Source: JALYUS01 sp038231255 (lineage in GTDB: Bacteria; Chloroflexota; Chloroflexia; Thermomicrobiales; JALYUS01). Taken from it: a DNA stretch of 64,000 nt. Positions 60,351 through 64,000 of this stretch are shown here, one piece after another. The notes under the pieces are model-generated. The model had not been told where the DNA came from. It searched no databases and worked only from the letters and a program-made list of their open reading frames with translations. The stretch lies in assembly GCA_038231255.1 (NCBI GenBank), contig JBBRLR010000003.1, forward strand, positions 1 to 64,000, given 5' to 3'. Position numbers and translations under genes: made by a program. Within the stretch, counting starts at the first letter, position 1. Every line of letters starts with the position of its first letter.

Positions 60351-61319
60351 ATGGGGGTAACGGTGACCTACTGGCTGGCGTCTCAGGATGGCCCAACGTC
60401 CGTTCAAGACTTGCTCATCGAAGCGCTCGAATATGGCTACCGCGTCGGTGACTGGCACCGTGGAATCCGACACGGCGATTGGTGGGCATGGTTCGGGACT
60501 AACGCGGGTACTGATCAAGTGAGCTTGCGAATATTGAGCGAATCTGACCGGGAGCGATGGTTGCATTTCGATGCAAAGGGTCGCGCCCAATTTATCCTCC
60601 GCATGCTGAGGGATTGTCTCGACCCGATGCCCGACTTCGTCCTCGATCATCATTACCTCGAACAGGGAATGACCTACCGATCGGTGACATACCTCCTCGC
60701 TCGTGAGGTTTTTGATGCTGTCCCGCGCACCAACTTCAATAGCATGGAGATAGTGGACGAGAGTGCCGAAACAATGATGGATGATGCATATCTCGATACC
60801 GTCGTTGATTATCTCTTCATGCGTGGCGTCGAACTTGGTCCCGGTCTAAAGGATAATGAGGTGGACGCAATCGAGTGCCGGTGTGCGTTTCGCTTCCCGC
60901 CCGATCTACGGGCCTTCCTTCAACGCGTTCATCCGCTGGGAAGGGAGACATCCCCGCCGAATACAATCGTTGTTGGTGGCCCGTTCCCCGATTGGCGGAA
61001 TGCACCGGATGACTACATTCAACTGCGGTTTGAGGGCGTTCTTCACGGTATCACCTTCGATATTGAACATGGCTTCTGGAATCCTGCATGGGGGACTCGG
61101 CCACCTGATATTGCCGATGCATGTGATGTCGCGCGGCAGGAATTGGCGAAGGCGCCGACGCTCATCCCCGTCTATGCTCATCGGTTCATGCCGAATGAGC
61201 CGCTAGATGCAGGCAATCCGGTTTTCTCATTCCATCAGACGGACATCATCTATTACGGCTTCAATCTCCCCCATTATTTTACAGCGGTTTGTGGAATTAC
61301 TGAGCCGGTGCGAGACTAG
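60351..61319 (+). CDS. SMI1/KNR4-family protein, truncated by an IS630 insertion
   Basis: This 322-aa reading frame has an unassigned N-terminal part (about 1-160). A SMI1/KNR4-type domain follows (LKDNEVDAIECRCAFRFPPDLRAFLQRVHPLG, GITFDIEHGFWNPAWGTRP, TLIPVYAHRFMPNEPLDAGNPVFSFHQTDIIYYG). The last 13 residues and stop come from the left end of an IS630-family element. Joining 61281 to 62304 restores a 357-aa protein continuing EFGVPLPNEKSLPP. SMI1/KNR4 proteins are often immunity proteins in contact-dependent toxin systems, but no toxin is adjacent. Base composition is less GC-rich than neighbours. Confidence 0.8.
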   Translation: MGVTVTYWLASQDGPTSVQDLLIEALEYGYRVGDWHRGIRHGDWWAWFGTNAGTDQVSLRILSESDRERWLHFDAKGRAQFILRMLRDCLDPMPDFVLDHHYLEQGMTYRSVTYLLAREVFDAVPRTNFNSMEIVDESAETMMDDAYLDTVVDYLFMRGVELGPGLKDNEVDAIECRCAFRFPPDLRAFLQRVHPLGRETSPPNTIVVGGPFPDWRNAPDDYIQLRFEGVLHGITFDIEHGFWNPAWGTRPPDIADACDVARQELAKAPTLIPVYAHRFMPNEPLDAGNPVFSFHQTDIIYYGFNLPHYFTAVCGITEPVRD

Positions 61320-61324
61320 GGCGT

Positions 61325-61699
61325 ATGAGCAAAGCATACAGTGACGATCTCCGGTTTCGCATCGTCCGGGCGGTCGAGGACGAAGGAATGAGCCAGTCCG
61401 CAGCGGCTGTCCGTTTCGCCGTTGGCCTCGCCAGCGTCAAGCGCTATCTGCGCCAGTGGCGGACCACCCGTGACCTCGCACCCCGTCCCCACCCCGGCAG
61501 GCCCCGCGCCATCCCGCCTGCTGCCCAGGACCGCCTCGTCGCAGTGTTCGCCGACGATCCCGACGCCCCCCTCGCCGCCTATTGCGCGCGATGGGAGCGG
61601 GAGACGGGCATTGTGGTGAGCCAGAGCACGATGTGTCGCGCCCAGCGGCGGGTAGGATGGACGGTAAAAAAAGTCCTTGATCGCCAGCGAGCGAGATGA
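61325..61699 (+). CDS. IS630-family transposase, N-terminal part
   Basis: The 124-aa frame has the helix-turn-helix region of IS630 transposases (SDDLRFRIVRAVEDEGMSQSAAAVRFAVGLASVKRYLRQW, HPGRPRAIPPAAQDRLVAVFADDPDAPLAAYCARW) and ends after GWTVKK. The frame breaks at a run of seven A (61666-61672): removing one A would continue into SLIASERDEAARAMW, the expected next segment. Either frameshifting on the A-run or inactivation explains this. Confidence 0.85.
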   Translation: MSKAYSDDLRFRIVRAVEDEGMSQSAAAVRFAVGLASVKRYLRQWRTTRDLAPRPHPGRPRAIPPAAQDRLVAVFADDPDAPLAAYCARWERETGIVVSQSTMCRAQRRVGWTVKKVLDRQRAR

Positions 61700-61755
61700 A
61701 GCCGCCCGTGCGATGTGGCGAGCGATGAGCGGCACGGTGGGAGGCGGATTCACTC

Positions 61756-62286
61756 GTGTTCGTGGACGAGAGCGGCACGCAGACGAATATGACCCCTCGG
61801 TACAGTCGAGCACCACGCGGACAGCGGGCGGCGGGGGTAGCCCCGCGCAACCACGGCAAGAACACGACGCTGATCGCGGCAGTGTCTGCGGAAGGGATCG
61901 GAGCGGCGATGACGCTGGAAGGGGCGGCGGATGCGGACGCCTTCGTCGCCGGGCGCCCTCTGGGCAGCATGACTCATTTCCTCGTGCCAACCCTGACGCC
62001 AGGGCAGATCGTGGTGATAGACAATCTGAGCGTGCACAAGGACAAGCGCGTCGCGCCACTGATTGCGGGGGCGCAGTGCCGCCTGGTCTATTTGCCCGCC
62101 TACTCGCCAGATTTCACGCCGATCGAGCAGGCGTTCAGCAAGCTCAAGACCTTCCTGCGGCGTGCGGAGGCGCGGACACGGGAAGGATTGGCGACAGCGA
62201 TCACGACGGCACTCGCGACGATCACGGCGACCGACGTCGCAGGCTGGTTTGCCGCGTGCGGCTATCCGCTCATAACGGATCAGTAA
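61756..62286 (+). CDS. IS630-family transposase, C-terminal catalytic part
   Basis: The frame carries the DDE domain: first Asp in FVDESGTQTNMTPRYSRAPRGQ, second Asp in IVVIDNLSVHKD, and Glu in YSPDFTPIEQAFSKLKTFLR. All three catalytic residues are present. The preceding segment is in another frame, and one extra base near 61733-61737 separates them, so expression needs a second frameshift or the gene is dead. Confidence 0.85.
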   Translation: MFVDESGTQTNMTPRYSRAPRGQRAAGVAPRNHGKNTTLIAAVSAEGIGAAMTLEGAADADAFVAGRPLGSMTHFLVPTLTPGQIVVIDNLSVHKDKRVAPLIAGAQCRLVYLPAYSPDFTPIEQAFSKLKTFLRRAEARTREGLATAITTALATITATDVAGWFAACGYPLITDQ

Positions 62287-62303
62287 CTATGCGAACCGCT
62301 CTA

Positions 62304-62446
62304 GGCAAGAGTTTGGTGTCCCACTCCCGAACGAAAAATCGCTACCCCCCAATGTTGTCCGTATTTGGACAGGATCGCTCGACTGGCGTGATGACGAGTT
62401 CTGGTTTCATCGGCAAGCGTCGGAGCCATGGCCGAGACAGGAATAA
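62304..62446 (+). pseudogene. Orphan 3' end of the SMI1/KNR4-type gene
   Basis: Read in phase with the gene at 60351 after deleting the IS and one TA copy, this segment gives RQEFGVPLPNEKSLPPN, then VVRIWTGSLDWRDDEFWFHR, and ends at TAA (62444-62446). YF.xEFGLPLP is the usual C-terminus of this SMI1 subgroup, which confirms the junction. Separated from its start, it is not expected to be expressed. Confidence 0.8.
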
Positions 62447-62484
62447 TCGCTCCATGGCGGTAGGAGGAGGCTGGACCGAGCAGA

Positions 62485-62910
62485 TTACCCCGGCACGTCC
62501 ACCATGACCATTTGCTGCTCGACCGAGACGTCGTACGTCTCGGCAACGTAGGGGCCGGGTGCGAGGCCGGGGGCGGGGGGCGGTTCGTCGGTGGCGACAC
62601 CGCCCGGCGCGACGGTCACGTCGTAGCGGCGGACGCGCACCTTCGCCGGGTCAAACCACGACTGCCCGGTGCGGATGTCGAACTCCCAACCATGCCACGG
62701 GCAGCGCAGGATTTCGCCCTGGCGGCTGTACTGGTACTCGCCCGGCGTTTCGGCGATCACGAAGCCGGAGACGCGCCCGGTGCAGAGCGGCCCGCCCTGA
62801 TGCGGGCAACTGTTACGTAGCGCGAAGAACTCCCCGCCGACGTTGAACACTCCGATGGATCGCCCCGCCACCTCGACGATCTTGTGCCTGCCGGGCGGTA
62901 TTTCGTCCAC
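62485..62910 (-). CDS. Rieske (2Fe-2S) ferredoxin-like protein
   Basis: The 141-aa protein has both cluster motifs, CPHQGGPLC and CPWHGWEFD, and the common EIPPGRHKIVEVAGRSIGVFNVGGEFFALRN opening. It is an electron-transfer component for oxygenases or related enzymes. GTG 62910 is the only ordinary start, but in-frame upstream codons (IKHIVAPV) match the usual N-terminus of the family, so translation may begin further up at an unusual codon. It lies 54 bp after the amidohydrolase gene and is probably co-transcribed. Confidence 0.88.
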   Translation of the reverse strand: MDEIPPGRHKIVEVAGRSIGVFNVGGEFFALRNSCPHQGGPLCTGRVSGFVIAETPGEYQYSRQGEILRCPWHGWEFDIRTGQSWFDPAKVRVRRYDVTVAPGGVATDEPPPAPGLAPGPYVAETYDVSVEQQMVMVDVPG

Positions 62911-62964
62911 GGGTGCGACGATGTGCTTGATTGCCCTAACCCCCTGATGAGTTCGAACTCCGAA

Positions 62965-64000
62965 CTACCCTAGCCGATACAGCCGCTTCGCGTTGCTAGC
63001 CATGATACCTGCTTCGACAGCAGGGGCGAGGCGGGCAGGGATCGCCTGATCGGGCGCATCGAAGTCCCAGTGCGGGTAATCGGTCGCGAACATCAGGTGA
63101 TCGGCCATGCCGAGGTGGTCGAGCAGTTGGACGAAGTGCTCCGGCTTGGCCGGTTCCTCCATCGGCTGCGTCGTCAGCCAGACGTGCTGGCGGATCTGCT
63201 CGGACGGGGCGCGCTTCAGGTCGGGCACTTCGGACTTCAGCCGCTTCCACGCCGTATCCAGCCGCCACATCAGCGGGGCGAGCCAGGCGAAGCCGCCCTC
63301 GATCAGGACGATATTCAGATCCGGGAAGCGCTCGAAAACTCCCTCGCAGACGAAACTGGCGATCTGCGCCTGGAAGACCTGCGACGTGCCGCCGTGATCT
63401 TCGAGATAGAATGAAGGCCAGCCCGCACCGGTGAAGGGATTGCCGCCCGCGCCGCCGAAGTGGATGCCGACGGGCAGGCCGTTGCGCTCCGCCGCTTCGT
63501 AGATCTTCCAAAAGCGCCGCTTGCCGAGCGGCTCGCGCGAGCGGATCAGCATTAGCACCTGCGCGAAACGGGAATCGCGCGCCGCCCGGTCAATCTCCGC
63601 CGCCGCGAGATCGCCGTCCTCATAGGGGATGACGATCGAGCCTTTGAGACGCGGTTCGGGTTCCAGCCATTCCGCCACCTGCCATTCGTTGACGGCGCGG
63701 GCGAGTGCGGCAGTGTACTCGACATACGGCCCCTGAATGGCGACGAGCGGGTTGCAAATGCCGTACTCGATATTCCACGCGTCGAGCAACTGCTTCTGGA
63801 GGAAGGGGAGATCGGCGCCGGGGGGGCGACCGGACGGTGGCCAGGCGTCGGTGCGCGCGGCGTTCGGGTTGGCTCGCGGATAGATGCTGCCGGTGTAGGC
63901 GCGCATCCCATACTGCGCGTGATACTGCCGCCATCGTTCCGGCAGGTACGGATACAGGTCCTTGTCCGAAGCGACGGCGTTGTGGATGTCGCCATCCACG
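62965..64000 (-). CDS. Amidohydrolase 2 family (ACMSD/gamma-resorcylate decarboxylase-like), N-terminus outside window
   Basis: At least 344 residues lie in the window; the frame leaves the right edge at DGDIHNAV, the variant metal motif of this family (usually DxDxH). Further motifs are GLPVGIHFGGAGGNP, FPDLNIVLIEGGFAWLAPLMWRLD and MFATDYPHWDFDAPDQA (catalytic Asp and metal His). Relatives decarboxylate or hydrolyse aromatic acids. With the Rieske gene it suggests an aromatic-compound pathway (inference). Confidence 0.85.
   Translation of the reverse strand, partial: VDGDIHNAVASDKDLYPYLPERWRQYHAQYGMRAYTGSIYPRANPNAARTDAWPPSGRPPGADLPFLQKQLLDAWNIEYGICNPLVAIQGPYVEYTAALARAVNEWQVAEWLEPEPRLKGSIVIPYEDGDLAAAEIDRAARDSRFAQVLMLIRSREPLGKRRFWKIYEAAERNGLPVGIHFGGAGGNPFTGAGWPSFYLEDHGGTSQVFQAQIASFVCEGVFERFPDLNIVLIEGGFAWLAPLMWRLDTAWKRLKSEVPDLKRAPSEQIRQHVWLTTQPMEEPAKPEHFVQLLDHLGMADHLMFATDYPHWDFDAPDQAIPARLAPAVEAGIMASNAKRLYRLG

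Larger units (their letters stand above)
61282..62301 (+). mobile_element. IS630-family insertion sequence, 1,020 bp
   Basis: The element is bounded by TA dinucleotides (61280-61281 and 62302-62303), the target duplication used by IS630. Imperfect terminal inverted repeats are visible: AGCGGTTTGTGGAATTACTG at the left and the reverse complement AGCGGTTCGCATAGTTACTG at the right (about 18 of 24 positions match). It encodes a DDE transposase in two pieces and interrupts an SMI1/KNR4-type gene. Confidence 0.85.

Overview
The window is a GC-rich, gene-dense bacterial chromosome segment of about 64 kb. Gene content points to Chloroflexota: Tat-type lipoprotein binding proteins with long Ala/Thr/Pro linkers, a GerW-family protein, Ktedonobacteria/Thermomicrobia-like secreted enzymes, DUF4342, and intergenic dyads built from tandem short words. 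The class cannot be fixed from this segment. No rRNA, tRNA or CRISPR array was seen.

Left part (1-31 kb). A thiamine operon (thiE-thiD-tenA, minus strand) sits behind a clear TPP riboswitch and promoter. Next come a hicBA toxin-antitoxin pair, a peptide-type ABC importer with two tandem binding proteins but no ATPase, membrane exporters (TauE/SafE, AzlCD), a MocR regulator, secreted clan-A glycosidase-like lipoproteins, a DHH phosphoesterase, and a divergent mutM/mutY pair for 8-oxoguanine repair. An apparent polyphosphate-linked cluster follows: an HprK-like protein with an eroded P-loop, a Ppx/GppA phosphatase, and a CHAD domain split over two cistrons.

Middle (31-43 kb). This holds a methyltransferase, an SDR, an overlapping OmpR-type response regulator and soluble GAF/PAS histidine kinase, a regulator with a degenerate receiver, a nitroreductase, hisS, a fosmidomycin-resistance-like MFS protein, a GNAT enzyme and a GerW-family protein.

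Right-centre (43-55 kb). A minus-strand stress and envelope block contains a bactofilin-like membrane protein, SRPBCC protein, epimerase, DUF4342, Acg-type nitroreductase, methyltransferase, PepSY protein, M50 protease with CBS domains, and a tandem universal stress protein. Five transcription units share an upstream direct repeat (TTGNCAC, 4 bp, TTGNCAC), and in all five the repeat ends exactly 42 bp before a -10-like hexamer. This is the strongest candidate for an undescribed regulatory system. The gene content resembles the mycobacterial DosR dormancy regulon, while the operator geometry resembles a Pho box.

Right end (55-64 kb). An ABC exporter, a glycosidase-like lipoprotein and a threonine dehydratase come first. 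Then an SMI1/KNR4-family gene is cut by a 1,020-bp IS630-family element with a visible TA duplication; removing the element restores the reading frame. A Rieske protein and an incomplete amidohydrolase close the window.

At least thirteen large dyad repeats punctuate the intergenic gaps. Several run into coding sequence: the ThiE/ThiD termini, the inside of a glycosidase-like protein, and the C-terminus of the histidine kinase.
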